Position numbers and translations under genes: made by a program
Shown: piece by piece, positions 1 through 9,564 of the stretch
Position numbering within the stretch: position 1 is the first letter of the stretch
How the letters are laid out: each line of letters opens with the position of its first letter
NCBI RefSeq assembly: GCF_003121405.1
Contig: NZ_QBUY01000016.1
Location: 60,590 to 124,589 of the forward strand
DNA length: 64,000 nucleotides
Reading direction: 5' to 3'
Origin: Paraburkholderia sp. C35
GTDB lineage: Bacteria; Pseudomonadota; Gammaproteobacteria; Burkholderiales; Burkholderiaceae
Notes under the pieces: generated by a model
Database searches by the model: none
Told to the model about the DNA's origin: nothing
The model's input: only the letters and a program-made list of their open reading frames with translations

Positions 1-291
1 GTCTATCCATCACGTTATGAGGGATTCGGGTTGCCGCCTGTCGAGGCGCTGGCGCTGGGCTGTCCCGTCATCGCTTCGAGGCTGCCGGCCATCCAGGAAG
101 CGTGCGGCGATGCCGTGCTCTACACGTCGCCCGACGATCCCGCCGAACTCGCGGGCCTGCTCGAACGGATCACCGCGGACGCGAGCTTGCGTGCGAGCCT
201 GCGCGAGCGGGCGCGTGCACGCACGGAAGAACTGACATGGCGCGCGACGGCTGCCAGGTTGATCGAGGAGATTTCGCCGTGGCTAATGTAA
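1..291 (+). CDS. Glycosyltransferase family 4, C-terminal part (cut by window edge)
   Basis: Open from base 1 in frame 1 with no start in the window, so only the last 96 residues are present. The visible part is the nucleotide-sugar-binding end of a GT-B fold (GT4) glycosyltransferase: the EGFGLPP...[12 protein letters not shown] motif contains the family's E-x7-E pair, followed by a helical tail. It should transfer a sugar to a lipid-linked EPS repeat unit on the cytoplasmic face of the membrane. Its stop overlaps the GTG start of the next glycosyltransferase by 13 bases, so the two are translationally coupled. Donor and acceptor cannot be read from sequence. Confidence 0.9.
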   Translation, partial: VYPSRYEGFGLPPVEALALGCPVIASRLPAIQEACGDAVLYTSPDDPAELAGLLERITADASLRASLRERARARTEELTWRATAARLIEEISPWLM

Positions 292-1499
292 CGCTTGCCC
301 CAACCCCTGCCAACGACGTGCGCCGCTTTGGCCGCGTCGCACTCGTACACGACTGGCTGGCTGCGTACGCAGGCTCGGAGAAGGTGGTCGAACAGATTCT
401 TCAACTGTTCCCACACGCCGATCTGTACAGCGTCGTCGATTTTTTCCCTGAAGAGCAGCGGGACGTGCTGGGCGGAAAACGCGCGCATACCTCGGTCATC
501 CAGCATCTGCCGCGCGCGCGCAAATCGTTTCGCCCCTATCTTCCGCTGATGCCGCTGGCGATCGAGCAGTTCGATCTGTCGGGCTACGATCTGGTGATCT
601 CATCGAACCATGCGGTGGCCAAGGGCGTGCTGACGGGCCCGCATCAGGTCCACGTGAGCTATGTGCACTCGCCGATCCGCTATGCGTGGGATCTGCAGCA
701 TCAATACCTCGCCGAGGCGGGCATGCAGCGCGGCATGAAAAGCTGGATCGTGCGCCTGCTGCTGCATTACATGCGGATCTGGGATCACCGCACCGCGCAT
801 GGCGTGGATGCCTTTGTCGCCAATTCGGCCTTCGTGGGCCGACGGATTCGCAAGGCCTACGGGACGGACGCCGCAGTCGTCTATCCGCCCGTCGATGTCG
901 AGCGCTTCGAACTCAGCAACGAGCGCGAGGACTTTTATCTGATTGCATCGCGCATGGTTCCGTACAAGCGCATTCCGCTGATCGTCGAAGCGTTTGCGGC
1001 GATGCCGTCGCGGCGCCTCGTGGTGATCGGCGACGGCACGGATTTCGCGCGCGCCAAGGCATGCGCGACGCCCAACGTGACGTTGCTCGGCTATCAGCCC
1101 GACGCGGCGCTGGTGGACTATATGCAGCGCGCGCGGGCTTTCGTGTTCGCTGCGGAAGAGGACTTCGGCATTTCGGTAGTCGAAGCGCAAGCCTGCGGGA
1201 CGCCCGTGATCGCGTTGGGCCGGGGCGGCGTGCGGGAAATCGTCGTCGAATCACAGGACCCTGAACGGGCGACGGGGCTGTTCTTCAGCGAACAGAGCGT
1301 GGCGTCCATCGTCGATGCGGTGGAGCGGTTCGAGCAGTCGCCGCCATTCCGCGCGGAAGTGTGCCGCCGCAACGCGCTGCGCTTTACGAAAGAGCGCTTC
1401 AAGCGCGAGTTCCTCGGTGTGGTGGAGCGCGCCGTCGAAGCCAGCAAGGTGTCCGTCGATGATTCCGAGCCGGAGATCCGCCGCTGGCGATCTGCCTGA
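279..1499 (+). CDS. Glycosyltransferase family 4 (EPS repeat-unit assembly)
   Basis: A 406-residue protein if started at GTG 279, which has GGAG at 267-270 and lies just inside the previous gene. A longer upstream open frame translates to Arg-rich shadow sequence and was discarded. N-terminal GT-B half: [22 protein letters not shown] near residue 15, with HSPIRYAWD mid-protein. C-terminal half: ASRMVPYKR, then a second nucleotide-sugar motif [20 protein letters not shown] with the E-x7-E pair. The family typically adds mannose or a related hexose to undecaprenyl-linked intermediates. Its position directly before a Wzy-like gene places it in EPS repeat-unit synthesis. The order GT-GT-Wzy-GT-GT recalls the Burkholderia cepacian bceG-K segment, but that match is from memory of the cluster, not from alignment. 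Confidence 0.88.
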   Translation: MANVTLAPTPANDVRRFGRVALVHDWLAAYAGSEKVVEQILQLFPHADLYSVVDFFPEEQRDVLGGKRAHTSVIQHLPRARKSFRPYLPLMPLAIEQFDLSGYDLVISSNHAVAKGVLTGPHQVHVSYVHSPIRYAWDLQHQYLAEAGMQRGMKSWIVRLLLHYMRIWDHRTAHGVDAFVANSAFVGRRIRKAYGTDAAVVYPPVDVERFELSNEREDFYLIASRMVPYKRIPLIVEAFAAMPSRRLVVIGDGTDFARAKACATPNVTLLGYQPDAALVDYMQRARAFVFAAEEDFGISVVEAQACGTPVIALGRGGVREIVVESQDPERATGLFFSEQSVASIVDAVERFEQSPPFRAEVCRRNALRFTKERFKREFLGVVERAVEASKVSVDDSEPEIRRWRSA

Positions 1500-1554
1500 G
1501 CCGTGCAATAGCAGGTCCGCATGCGCAGCCGTGCGGCGAGTTGAGGGGGAAGCA

Positions 1555-2955
1555 GTGCCGTCAATATACGGAATCCTGGTCATCGTCATCGGGCTGCTGG
1601 TGCTCTATGGATCGTTTCGCGGTGCCGTTTACGCGATGGCGGCATTTTCGCTGTTTGCCATGACGCTGGCGCTGAGTCTGGGTTCGATCGGCATCATGCC
1701 GGCCCAGCTCTTTCTGATTTTCTTCACGCTGAGAGCATTCAATCTCGTTGGCGGAAAGGGCATCGGCGATACGCTGTCGATGGAAAAGCCGGGCTTCTGG
1801 CTGCTCTGCACCTGCGTGTGGGGCGTCGCGGGCGCCATCATGTTGCCGCGTCTGCTGCAGGGCGCGACGCTCGTCTTCCCGGTTGACCGCAGTCTCACGG
1901 GCGCTGCCATGCTGCAGCCGCTCGGTCCCGTTTCCGGCAATCTGTCGCAGGCGATCTATCTGATCGGCGATCTGCTGGTGTATGCGTGCATGTACGCATT
2001 TCTCAAATATCGCGGCGCGTACCGGGCGCTGGCCAACGGCATTTTTCTGCTCACGATCCTCGATGTGTCGGCGGGCGTGATCGACTTCGTCACCCATGCT
2101 GCCGGTCTGGATGTGATGTCCGTGATCAAGACGGCTCAGTACGCCGATCTGAGCGGGGAAGAGCTGGGCGGACTGGTGCGCATTACGGGCACGTTCGCCG
2201 AGACCTCCGCGTTTTCGAGCTTCACGCTGCCGCTGTTCGTCTTCTGTCTCAATCTCTGGCTGCTTGGGTATCGCCCGAAGCTGTCGGGGGTGCTGGCGAT
2301 CGCGACGGGAACCCTGCTGCTGATGTCCACCTCCGGCACGGCCTATGTCGGGCTGGCAGCCTATATGTGTGTGCAGGTGTTCAGCCGGCCCGGTCGTGTG
2401 ACGCCCGGCGCCGTCGAGCGCCAGCAGCGCATGTGGATCATCGCCGCTTGCGCGGGCGTGCTGGGCACCCTCTACGTCATCGTATTCATGCCGGGCGTCG
2501 CGAAAGCGCTGAGCGACTTCGTCGACACCACGGTCATGAACAAGGCGGGTAGCTCGTCCGGCATCGAACGGATGAGCTGGAACACGCAAGGCATGACCAA
2601 CTTCCTCGAAACCTACGGGGTAGGCGTGGGACTGGGCAGCATTCGCGCATCGAGTTTCATCGTGGTGGTGGTGGCTAACCTCGGTGCCGTGGGCGTGATC
2701 TGCTACGGGATGTTTCTTGGCAAAGCGCTGCTGACGCCGGTGTCGTCGCATTACCCGCTGACGGAACGCTCCGTCTGCCACGCGGCACGGCACGGCATGA
2801 TCGCGACCCTGGTCGTCGCTTCGCTTGCAGCCGGAGTGTTCGAACTGGGTTCGACCTTCTACCTGTTTGCGGCCGCCGCGAGCGCGCTGTCGCAGCGCGC
2901 GCCGAGACGCGTGGCAAGGCAACCGGAATGGGTCGCGCAACGCATTCGCGGGTGA
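1555..2955 (+). CDS. Wzy-like polysaccharide polymerase, polytopic membrane protein
   Basis: A 466-residue very hydrophobic protein. Start GTG 1555 is chosen because GAGGGGGA sits at 1543-1550 and a membrane segment follows at once (GILVIVIGLLVLYG). Roughly ten membrane segments can be seen, with a long hydrophilic loop around residues 320-360 that has the character of the large periplasmic loop of O-antigen/EPS polymerases. Wzy proteins join lipid-linked repeat units in the periplasm and are poorly conserved in sequence, so the call rests on topology, length and the glycosyltransferases on both sides. It lies 55 bases after the upstream glycosyltransferase. Confidence 0.7.
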   Translation: MPSIYGILVIVIGLLVLYGSFRGAVYAMAAFSLFAMTLALSLGSIGIMPAQLFLIFFTLRAFNLVGGKGIGDTLSMEKPGFWLLCTCVWGVAGAIMLPRLLQGATLVFPVDRSLTGAAMLQPLGPVSGNLSQAIYLIGDLLVYACMYAFLKYRGAYRALANGIFLLTILDVSAGVIDFVTHAAGLDVMSVIKTAQYADLSGEELGGLVRITGTFAETSAFSSFTLPLFVFCLNLWLLGYRPKLSGVLAIATGTLLLMSTSGTAYVGLAAYMCVQVFSRPGRVTPGAVERQQRMWIIAACAGVLGTLYVIVFMPGVAKALSDFVDTTVMNKAGSSSGIERMSWNTQGMTNFLETYGVGVGLGSIRASSFIVVVVANLGAVGVICYGMFLGKALLTPVSSHYPLTERSVCHAARHGMIATLVVASLAAGVFELGSTFYLFAAAASALSQRAPRRVARQPEWVAQRIRG

Positions 2956-3197
2956 GTGTGCCGGATGCGGTTCGTGGCCGTGCGTCGCAGCGTATGCACG
3001 GCATACATCGGCGTTCAGGATGCGTGCGTTTGCGTGGGGTAGGCAGCAGTGCTGCATCTGCGGCATCGATAGCATGGTTCTCGCGATGCCGGCGCGAATG
3101 GCCTCTTCCATTGGCACGGTCGGGACGCTCGGGTCCGGCGCTAGACGGACCGCCGTGTTTCCGTTTCCAGAAAAGCATGCATTGGCCGACGAGGTGA

Positions 3198-4139
3198 ATG
3201 TTGAATTCGACTGTCTGTTCGCAAGTGAACCTGGCCGGGGAAACGAGCCTGCCATCGTCCGCTGCGCAAGCGAAGGTCTGTTTGCTCTTTCCCACGCGCG
3301 GACGCGCCGAGGTGCTGGAACGTGTCGTCGCTGCCGTCGATTCGCAGCCGGTGCGGCCCGATCTCATCATTGTCTCCTGTGTCACGGACGAGGATGCCGG
3401 CAGGCTCGCAAGCCGGCCTGGGTTGCTGGGGATCAAGGGTAAGCCCGGCAGTTCCGCGCAACGCAACCACGCGTTGAACCATGTGCCGGCCGAGTTCGAT
3501 GCCGTCATCATCCTCGACGATGATTTTCTGATGCATGGCCAATGGATCGCCGAGATGCTCAAGGCGCTGGATAGCGATGCCTCGATTTCCTGTGTGACGG
3601 GAACGGTACTCGCCGATGGCATCCATGGGCCGGGTTATTCCATCGAAGAAGGACAGGCAATCCTCGCAAGGACACGCGACGTTCCGCAGAACCTGAGCGC
3701 CGTTGCGACGGGTGGCCCCTACGGATGCAACATGGCGTTTCGCGCCAGCAGCATTGCCGGACTCCGGTTTGATGAACGGCTCGTGCTCTATGGCTGGCAG
3801 GAGGATCGCGATTTCGGCGGCCAGATCTGGAATCGGGGCGGTCGGGTGGTGCGCATCAATACGGCACTCGGCGTGCACCTGGGCGTCAAGCGTGGCAGGG
3901 TGTCCGGCCGCAAACTCGGCTATTCGCAGGTCATCAATCCGCTTTATCTGGTGAGAAAGAAGACCATGCCCTGGCGCGATGCCGTCGACCATGTCCTGCG
4001 CAATGTCGCGAGCAATGTGGTGAAGAGCTTTGCGCCCGAGCCATGGATCGACCGTCGGGGACGCCTGGGCGGCAATCTGATCGGCCTGTGGGATTGCGTG
4101 CGAGGCCGGCTGCCGCCTGAACGGGCGGCGAAACTATGA
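3198..4139 (+). CDS. Glycosyltransferase family 2
   Basis: 313 residues with a GT-A fold signature. VCLLFPTRGRAEVLERVV near residue 27 is the nucleotide-binding start, GSSAQRNHALNH follows, and VIILDDDFLMHGQW holds the DxD-type metal/nucleotide motif. A later GWQEDRDFGGQIW resembles the ED catalytic-base segment of GT2 enzymes. ATG 3198 has GAGGTG just upstream. The 242-base gap after the polymerase gene shows no obvious terminator, so one EPS operon remains likely. The enzyme should act in the cytoplasm on the lipid-linked repeat unit. The sugar specificity is not readable. Confidence 0.85.
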   Translation: MLNSTVCSQVNLAGETSLPSSAAQAKVCLLFPTRGRAEVLERVVAAVDSQPVRPDLIIVSCVTDEDAGRLASRPGLLGIKGKPGSSAQRNHALNHVPAEFDAVIILDDDFLMHGQWIAEMLKALDSDASISCVTGTVLADGIHGPGYSIEEGQAILARTRDVPQNLSAVATGGPYGCNMAFRASSIAGLRFDERLVLYGWQEDRDFGGQIWNRGGRVVRINTALGVHLGVKRGRVSGRKLGYSQVINPLYLVRKKTMPWRDAVDHVLRNVASNVVKSFAPEPWIDRRGRLGGNLIGLWDCVRGRLPPERAAKL

Positions 4140-4193
4140 ATGCCGGCGAATGACTTCGTGTCAGCCGACCATCTGTCGACGAGGCGGTGCTGC

Positions 4194-5291
4194 ATGTACA
4201 AGACGATAGCGTTCAACGGCAAGTTCTTCGGCGCCGAGGTAACGGGTGTGCACCGGGTTGCCGAGCAACTCATTGCCGCGACCGATGCATTGATTGCCGA
4301 GCATTCCGCTCAGGGCGCCGAGTACGCGCTCGTGATCAGAGACCGGGTCAAGGTGCCGTCTTATCGCAAGATTCTGTGTGTGCGTGAGAGTCCGCTGGTC
4401 CGCCGGATGCACAGAATCGCGTGGGAGCAGGCGTATCTCCCGCTAGCGCGCAGAAAGGACTTCATTCTCAATCTCTGCAATCTGGGGCCACTGCTGCATC
4501 ACGATTGTGCGACGCTGATCCACGATGCCCAGGTGTATTCCGCACCGGAGTCCTATTCCCGTGGATTCCGTCTCTGGTACAAGTTTCTGTTCTTCTTTAT
4601 CGGCAGACGCCACAAGCTCATCGTCACCGTGTCGGAGTTCTCGAGGCAGGAACTCGTGCATTACGGCGTCGCCAGTGCCGACAAGATCGTGGTCGTACAC
4701 AACGGCTGTGATCACGTCTTGCAGATACGGCCCGACGAGGGGCAGCTTGCGAAGCTGAAGCTCGTGCCGGGGCGCTATGTCCTCGCGCTTGCCAACACGC
4801 AGAAGCACAAGAACGTCGGCATCCTCCTCAAGGCTTTCGCGAAACCGGAGATGAAGGACGTGACGCTGGTGTTGTTCGGCGGCGCGAGCAAGGCCAGGTT
4901 CGAGGAACTGGGGCATGTCGTGCCGCCCAATGTGCAGTTCACCGGCTGGGTGACCGATCCTGAACTGGTGGGGCTGATGGCCAACGCGGGCGCACTTGCT
5001 TTCCCGTCGCTGACGGAAGGGTTCGGTCTGCCGCCGCTGGAAGCAATGGCGCTGGGTTGTCCCGTCGTGGCTGCGCCGTTTGGCGCACTGCCGGAGGTGT
5101 GCGGCACGGCCGCGCGCTATGCCGATCCCTTCGACGCGGACGCATGGAGCCTGCAACTGCAAACGGTGCTCGACGATCAGGCAACGCGTGAATCGGTGAT
5201 TGCGGCGGGGCGTCGGCAGGCCGGCCTGTTCACCTGGAAACGGGCCGCACAAAAACTGTTCGATGCCGTGAAAGCAGCGACGCCCGACTAG
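4194..5291 (+). CDS. Glycosyltransferase family 4
   Basis: 365 residues from ATG 4194, preferred over ATG 4140 because GAGG at 4181-4184 gives good spacing and the conserved sequence begins MYKTIAFNGKFF. N-terminal half: TGVHRVAEQL, and LIVTVSEFSRQELVHYG, the serine-rich turn common in GT4 enzymes. C-terminal half: LANTQKHKNVGILLKAF, the hinge-region donor motif, then EGFGLPPLEAMALGCPVVAAPFG with the E-x7-E pair. The C-terminal segment closely resembles the truncated glycosyltransferase at the left edge of the window, which suggests related donors or an old duplication. It belongs with the EPS block. Confidence 0.88.
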   Translation: MYKTIAFNGKFFGAEVTGVHRVAEQLIAATDALIAEHSAQGAEYALVIRDRVKVPSYRKILCVRESPLVRRMHRIAWEQAYLPLARRKDFILNLCNLGPLLHHDCATLIHDAQVYSAPESYSRGFRLWYKFLFFFIGRRHKLIVTVSEFSRQELVHYGVASADKIVVVHNGCDHVLQIRPDEGQLAKLKLVPGRYVLALANTQKHKNVGILLKAFAKPEMKDVTLVLFGGASKARFEELGHVVPPNVQFTGWVTDPELVGLMANAGALAFPSLTEGFGLPPLEAMALGCPVVAAPFGALPEVCGTAARYADPFDADAWSLQLQTVLDDQATRESVIAAGRRQAGLFTWKRAAQKLFDAVKAATPD

Positions 5292-5351
5292 CCGGCATCG
5301 ACTGGTTGATGGGCTGACGATACGGTTGCATCGTTTTTTGGGGGTAAGGCA

Positions 5352-6455
5352 ATGAAGAAACTGGATTCGATCCAGGTACTCCGCGCAGTCGCCGCGTTGC
5401 TGGTGGTGTTCTGCCACGCGGCGGGCGAGGTGGGCGGCCATGGTGTATCCGCATCGCAGACATGGCACCTAGTCAACGAGAAGGGCCTGTTCGGCGTCGA
5501 TATTTTCTTCGTCGTCAGCGGCTTCGTCATGATGTATATCGTGTCGGGGCAGCGCCCGGGAAGCAACGCGGCGGCCTGGTTCATCAGCGATCGCATCGTG
5601 CGCGTCGTGCCGCTCTACTGGGCAGCGACGCTGCTGTCGATCTGCATCGGTCTCGCGCTACCCGCACTCAAGCACAAGAACTGCTATGAAGTGGCGTACG
5701 TGCTGCGCTCGCTATTCTTCGTGCCGTCCAGCAACCCGCTGACAGGTGCGCCAGAACCCGTGCTGGGACTGGGATGGACGCTGAACTTCGAGATGTTCTT
5801 CTATGCCGTCATCTCGCTCGTCCTGCTGACGGGTATCCGTCGTGTGTATCTGGTCGTGGCGGCGATATTCGTGAGTCTTGTCGCGATCGGTGCGTGGGTA
5901 AATCCTGAAAACGTCATCCTGAAGAGCTGGACCCACACGATCATCCTCGAGTTCGTGTTCGGCGTGCTGTTCGCGCAATTGCGTCTCTCCGGATTCCGGA
6001 TTGGGGCGACGGCGCAGATTGCGCTGATCGTGGCAGGTGTAGCAGGCTGGCTGCTGATGGGGCCGCCCGCGAACGGCACATTCGATATGCGCGGCCTCGT
6101 ATGGGGACCGGCCGCCGCCGCCATATTCGCCGGCGCCGTGCTGGGTCGCCGCGATATCGCTTATCCGAAGCTGCTTCTGACGATCGGCGATGCGTCGTAC
6201 AGCCTCTATCTCACGCATCTATTCGTCATGCGCGCCTCGTCGTTGCTGGTGGATCATCTGTCGGTGGGGCCGACGCTGCGTGTCGTGCTGTTCTTCGCCA
6301 TCTTCGTACCGGGCACGCTGGGCTTCGCCGTCCTGTCCTATCGCAAGCTCGAAGTGCCGACCATGCGGCTGGGCCGTCGGCTGCTTCGGCAACGGCTCGG
6401 CGAGACGCGTGCTGGCAAGGGCGTATCGACGGGAACGCAAGGTGCGGGAACCTGA
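5352..6455 (+). CDS. Acyltransferase 3 family membrane protein (EPS O-acetylation)
   Basis: 367 residues with about ten membrane segments. The N-terminus KLDSIQVLRAVAALLVVFCHA carries the R-x10-H pair that defines the acyltransferase-3 (OafA/ExoZ/NodX) fold. VDIFFVVSGFVMMY and DASYSLYLTHLFV are further family signatures. These proteins move an acyl group, usually acetyl from acetyl-CoA, across the membrane to a sugar hydroxyl. There is no C-terminal SGNH domain here. A separate SGNH protein is encoded at 8385-9545 on the other strand and might complete such a pathway. AAGG precedes the ATG. It is the last plus-strand gene of the EPS block. Confidence 0.88.
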   Translation: MKKLDSIQVLRAVAALLVVFCHAAGEVGGHGVSASQTWHLVNEKGLFGVDIFFVVSGFVMMYIVSGQRPGSNAAAWFISDRIVRVVPLYWAATLLSICIGLALPALKHKNCYEVAYVLRSLFFVPSSNPLTGAPEPVLGLGWTLNFEMFFYAVISLVLLTGIRRVYLVVAAIFVSLVAIGAWVNPENVILKSWTHTIILEFVFGVLFAQLRLSGFRIGATAQIALIVAGVAGWLLMGPPANGTFDMRGLVWGPAAAAIFAGAVLGRRDIAYPKLLLTIGDASYSLYLTHLFVMRASSLLVDHLSVGPTLRVVLFFAIFVPGTLGFAVLSYRKLEVPTMRLGRRLLRQRLGETRAGKGVSTGTQGAGT

Positions 6456-6941
6456 GACGGGCCGGCGCGCGAGGCGATGGCAGTCAGCCGTTGTGCGCCG
6501 TGCGTTGGGCCGCTGATATGTCGGTGGTTACCGGGTCTGTATCTGCCCGGAGCCACGAGAGTGCGGTCCTTATGCTTCAAGCTCGCTTAGCTCCCGCTTC
6601 GATCCAGATTCAATCTCGCTTCAATTCCACTTCCGATCGCCAGTAGCCGGTAACCGGCTGCAGCCGCGAGACTTGCCCCGGCTGCCATTTGCAGCGAATC
6701 CGATATTCGCTTCCGGTGACTGGCAGCGAACGCTGCCGTGAGACGAGGCAAGACAAGCTCTTTCGCGACTGCCGTCTGTAGCAGGTCAACGCAGTTTCGC
6801 TGTGCTTTGCGCACCACACGAGACTGCTCAAACACGCGCTGCGCAATGAGCCACAGACACGCCCGTTCACCAGCGCATCGCACGACGACGGACTCACCGC
6901 ATCGCACACGACGCAGCCATCGGTTCAACAGGCGCGGAACC
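6456..6941. other. Intergenic region between convergent EPS acyltransferase and flippase genes
   Basis: 486 bases where the plus-strand EPS block and the minus-strand NRPS block meet tail to tail. No convincing gene is present; short open frames are Arg/Ser-rich shadow sequence. A small perfect inverted repeat, AGCCGG-TAA-CCGGCT, lies at 6645-6659 and might act in termination, but no T tract follows on either strand. Confidence 0.6.
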
Positions 6942-8234
6942 TCAACCTTCGCCGCGAGGGCGCAAGGCGAGAACAGTGGGATGCGTCGACAGGATTTCTC
7001 CCATCAGACCGGACCGGATCATATTGACGATGAGGGCCGTCAGCAGCGTCACCTCGCCAAACAGGCGCGCGGCCACCATGCCCATCGCTCCCCAATGCAT
7101 GGCAAGCGGCACGGCGATGACGAGATTCACGCACGCGGTCGTCACGCCGGCGCGAGCGAGCAGGGCTTCGCGATTGCGGGGAATCAGAAAATACAGGGCG
7201 ATAACCTGGTTGATCACATTCAACGGCAAAACCAGCACGAAGACCTTCAGCACGGTGACGGCATGCTGAAAACCGTTGCCCATCACGAGCGGCACGGCCC
7301 AGTCGGCGAGCAGCATCGTGCAGGCGACCGCGCCGATTGCACCGACGAAGAAGAAGATCAGGATCTGGAACGAGAGCCGGTTGGCTTTCGCAGGGTCCGT
7401 GCCGACCAGATAGGTGACCTTCGGAACGAGTACCTGGGTGGCCGGGACGGGCAGGCTGAGCCCGACCGCGATCAGTCGCTCGGCCACGCCGAACGCGCCG
7501 ACCTCGGAGGCGGGCGCGAACACGGACAGGATGTAGGTCGAGGCCGTGATCAACAGAATCGCCGTGCTGGTGTAGATGAAAATGATCTTCGAGCGATGGA
7601 TCAATTCGATGCCGGCCCGGATCGACGAGAACCACCCGGAAAATTCCCGCCTGACGAATCCATAGGCTAGCGCTGTCTGTATGACGGCCGAGATGAGCAG
7701 CAGCGGGAAGACCAGCGAGAGATCCGACGGGTGATGGACGAACGAGAAGATCAGCACGAGCGAGGCGATAAATCCGACAATCTCGATCACGACACTGCGT
7801 CTGACGCGTCCCGTACTCGTGTAATACCAGCCCAGGTTGAACGCAGCGAGCAGGCCGAGCAGAACCGTCGAGCAGCCGAGCAACGGGTGGGCCGACAGCG
7901 CAGGCGAGAGCGCGACGGCGCCGAATCCGCACAGCGCGATCGGGATGCCCAGCAGCACCCTGGCTGTCATCTGGCTTGACAGGATGGCTGAGCGGTCGGC
8001 GTCGCTGGTCGCGTGAACCGCATCGCGGCCGCCGACTGTCGGGAATCCGAAGCACACGAAGCGCCAGATCGTATTCGACAGCGACATGCCGGCGAGCACG
8101 ATGCCATAGCCGGCCGGTCCGAGGGTTCGGCCATAAAACGGCAGGAGCAGCAGCGGGTAAACGTAACGCAGGGCGTACGCGAAATACGTCGCGATAAGCT
8201 CCGCACGGGCCTTCGAGGACTTCACCTGATCCAT
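6942..8234 (-). CDS. Wzx/MATE-type flippase (polysaccharide repeat-unit export)
   Basis: 430 residues, 12 or more predicted membrane segments, with the MOP-superfamily start ATYFAYALRYVYPLLLLPFYGRTLG and the recurring G-x-A/V pattern. Wzx proteins flip undecaprenyl-diphosphate-linked repeat units to the periplasm, where Wzy polymerises them. No other flippase is seen in the EPS block, so this is its natural partner although it lies on the opposite strand. It is the last gene of the minus-strand NRPS block, 150 bases after the SGNH gene. That gap carries an 18-bp palindrome. A MATE exporter for the NRPS-PKS product is the alternative reading. Confidence 0.8.
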   Translation of the reverse strand: MDQVKSSKARAELIATYFAYALRYVYPLLLLPFYGRTLGPAGYGIVLAGMSLSNTIWRFVCFGFPTVGGRDAVHATSDADRSAILSSQMTARVLLGIPIALCGFGAVALSPALSAHPLLGCSTVLLGLLAAFNLGWYYTSTGRVRRSVVIEIVGFIASLVLIFSFVHHPSDLSLVFPLLLISAVIQTALAYGFVRREFSGWFSSIRAGIELIHRSKIIFIYTSTAILLITASTYILSVFAPASEVGAFGVAERLIAVGLSLPVPATQVLVPKVTYLVGTDPAKANRLSFQILIFFFVGAIGAVACTMLLADWAVPLVMGNGFQHAVTVLKVFVLVLPLNVINQVIALYFLIPRNREALLARAGVTTACVNLVIAVPLAMHWGAMGMVAARLFGEVTLLTALIVNMIRSGLMGEILSTHPTVLALRPRGEG

Positions 8235-8315
8235 GATCGTACCGGGTAGCCGAACCTGATTGTTTTCTGCATACGTCGATGCATGGCGGGGTCGAGCGCC
8301 AGCATGACTCTGCGA

Positions 8316-8333
8316 TTCATTGTGAACAATGAA
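8316..8333. promoter_or_regulatory. Perfect inverted repeat upstream of the flippase gene
   Basis: TTCATTGT-GA-ACAATGAA, both 8-base arms exact, 82 bases upstream of the flippase ATG. It could be an operator for a dimeric regulator, which would give the flippase its own control, or a small RNA hairpin between the SGNH and flippase genes. The Crp/Fnr-type regulator at 23429-24163 is one possible binder, though the sequence is not a standard CRP or FNR site. Confidence 0.45.
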
Positions 8334-8384
8334 CGATCACATGTTTGTGCGAGGCCGTACGCATGGCGGGGCATAGGCGCGAGC

Positions 8385-9545
8385 TCAGTTTTTCGCCGCG
8401 GCTGCCGGTAGTGGCGGCGCCAGGCGCTCGCTCGCCGTAAAGGACGGTTGCAGAAAGGCGATGACTTCGTCATCGGTGATCGGCTTGAAATGGAATCCGA
8501 ATGCGGCGTTCAGCTCGTTGACGAAATGCTGCGCCCAAAGGGCGTTCCAGACCACGCCGGCATGACCGTCGGCAAGGACGGCGTGATGCGGATCGTCACC
8601 CAGGGTCATGGTGATCGCCCAGCCGGGTGCGAGATGCAAGGTCTTGTCGACGGGACGGCCCTGAGCGTCGCGCGCGCCCCATAACCTGGTCAGCCACGGG
8701 CGATCGTCGAGGAAATAGACATGGTGATCCGCGGCCGCCAGCTTGCGCATGCCATTGTCGAAGCGATCGATACCCGCGACGACGTTGGCCAGCTGGCTGG
8801 TCACGTGCGGATCGTTGTAGTTGCCCGTCCAGTTGCCGTCGCCCGTTGCCTGTGCGACCACGACATAGGTGTCGGGATGGTGTTTGCGAATCAGGGTGAT
8901 GGCCTCGCTGACGGCCTGGGTGCAGGCATCGATCAGGGCGAGGGGGCGCCGTGCAGTGGGGTCATGGGCCAGCTCGTCGAGGACGTCCTGATCGCCAAAA
9001 TCCGCCTCGCCGATGCGGATATACACGATGCCGCCTCGCCAGGCCTCGGGTTCCGTGTCCATCAGTTTGACCAGCCGGATGGCCTGGCGCGCCGGGTGTC
9101 CCATCAACTGGTTGCAGGTCGCGCCGTTGACGGAGAAGTTGTAGCGATAGTCGTCTTTCGGCGGCGTGCGGGCGGGGAAGCCAAACGCCTCGTCGGCGTA
9201 GGCGCGATACTGGTTGGTGCCCCACGCGCCCCATTCGCCGAGGTCGATCTGGTCGCCCCTTAGCCGGGCGAGCACCTCGGTCCACTGATACGTGGTCGCG
9301 CGAAAGGGCCCGCCTCGCAGGCTCGGATCGCGCAGTAGCAGCGTGTCGTGGTAGGACTGGTTGTTCGAATCCCCGAGCACGGCAAGCCTTATCCGCTCAG
9401 AGGGCATTGTGGCCCCGGCACCGGCCGCGACGGCGGCGGCCGGGCGGCGGAACAGTTCCGGGCCGCCCAGCCGGATAAAGACCAGGCCGGCTACCGTCAG
9501 TGCACCGCAAAACGCGGCCAGTACGACTCGACGCAAACGGGACAT
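8385..9545 (-). CDS. SGNH/GDSL-fold hydrolase or O-acyltransferase, membrane-anchored
   Basis: 386 residues from ATG 9545 (397 from an upstream GTG at 9578 that would overlap the thioesterase gene by 14 bases). An N-terminal membrane anchor (RRVVLAAFCGALTVAGLVFI) puts the catalytic domain in the periplasm. SGNH block I is LAVLGDSNNQSYHD with the nucleophilic Ser. SVNGATCNQL supplies an Asn-containing block. The C-terminal DGHAG, before VVWNALWAQHF, holds the Asp-x-x-His pair of block V. Relatives include AlgX/AlgJ-like and acyltransferase-associated SGNH proteins that acetylate polysaccharides. Here it follows the Cys-thioesterase gene directly, so it might move an acyl or peptidyl group onto EPS. 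Plain esterase activity is equally possible. Confidence 0.75.
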   Translation of the reverse strand: MSRLRRVVLAAFCGALTVAGLVFIRLGGPELFRRPAAAVAAGAGATMPSERIRLAVLGDSNNQSYHDTLLLRDPSLRGGPFRATTYQWTEVLARLRGDQIDLGEWGAWGTNQYRAYADEAFGFPARTPPKDDYRYNFSVNGATCNQLMGHPARQAIRLVKLMDTEPEAWRGGIVYIRIGEADFGDQDVLDELAHDPTARRPLALIDACTQAVSEAITLIRKHHPDTYVVVAQATGDGNWTGNYNDPHVTSQLANVVAGIDRFDNGMRKLAAADHHVYFLDDRPWLTRLWGARDAQGRPVDKTLHLAPGWAITMTLGDDPHHAVLADGHAGVVWNALWAQHFVNELNAAFGFHFKPITDDEVIAFLQPSFTASERLAPPLPAAAAKN

Positions 9546-9564
9546 AAGCCATTCGCCCGCGAAT

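Noticed and set aside
1561..3255. A 564-codon minus-strand frame opposite the polymerase gene
   Set aside because: Arg/His-rich without domain, antisense to a clear membrane protein with a good ribosome site.
1..6455. Assigning cepacian gene names bceG-K to the EPS block
   Set aside because: Gene order is reminiscent, but without alignment and without the left part of the cluster the polymer cannot be identified.
6645..6659. Small inverted repeat as EPS terminator
   Set aside because: Only six-base arms and no T tract on either strand; too weak to call a terminator.
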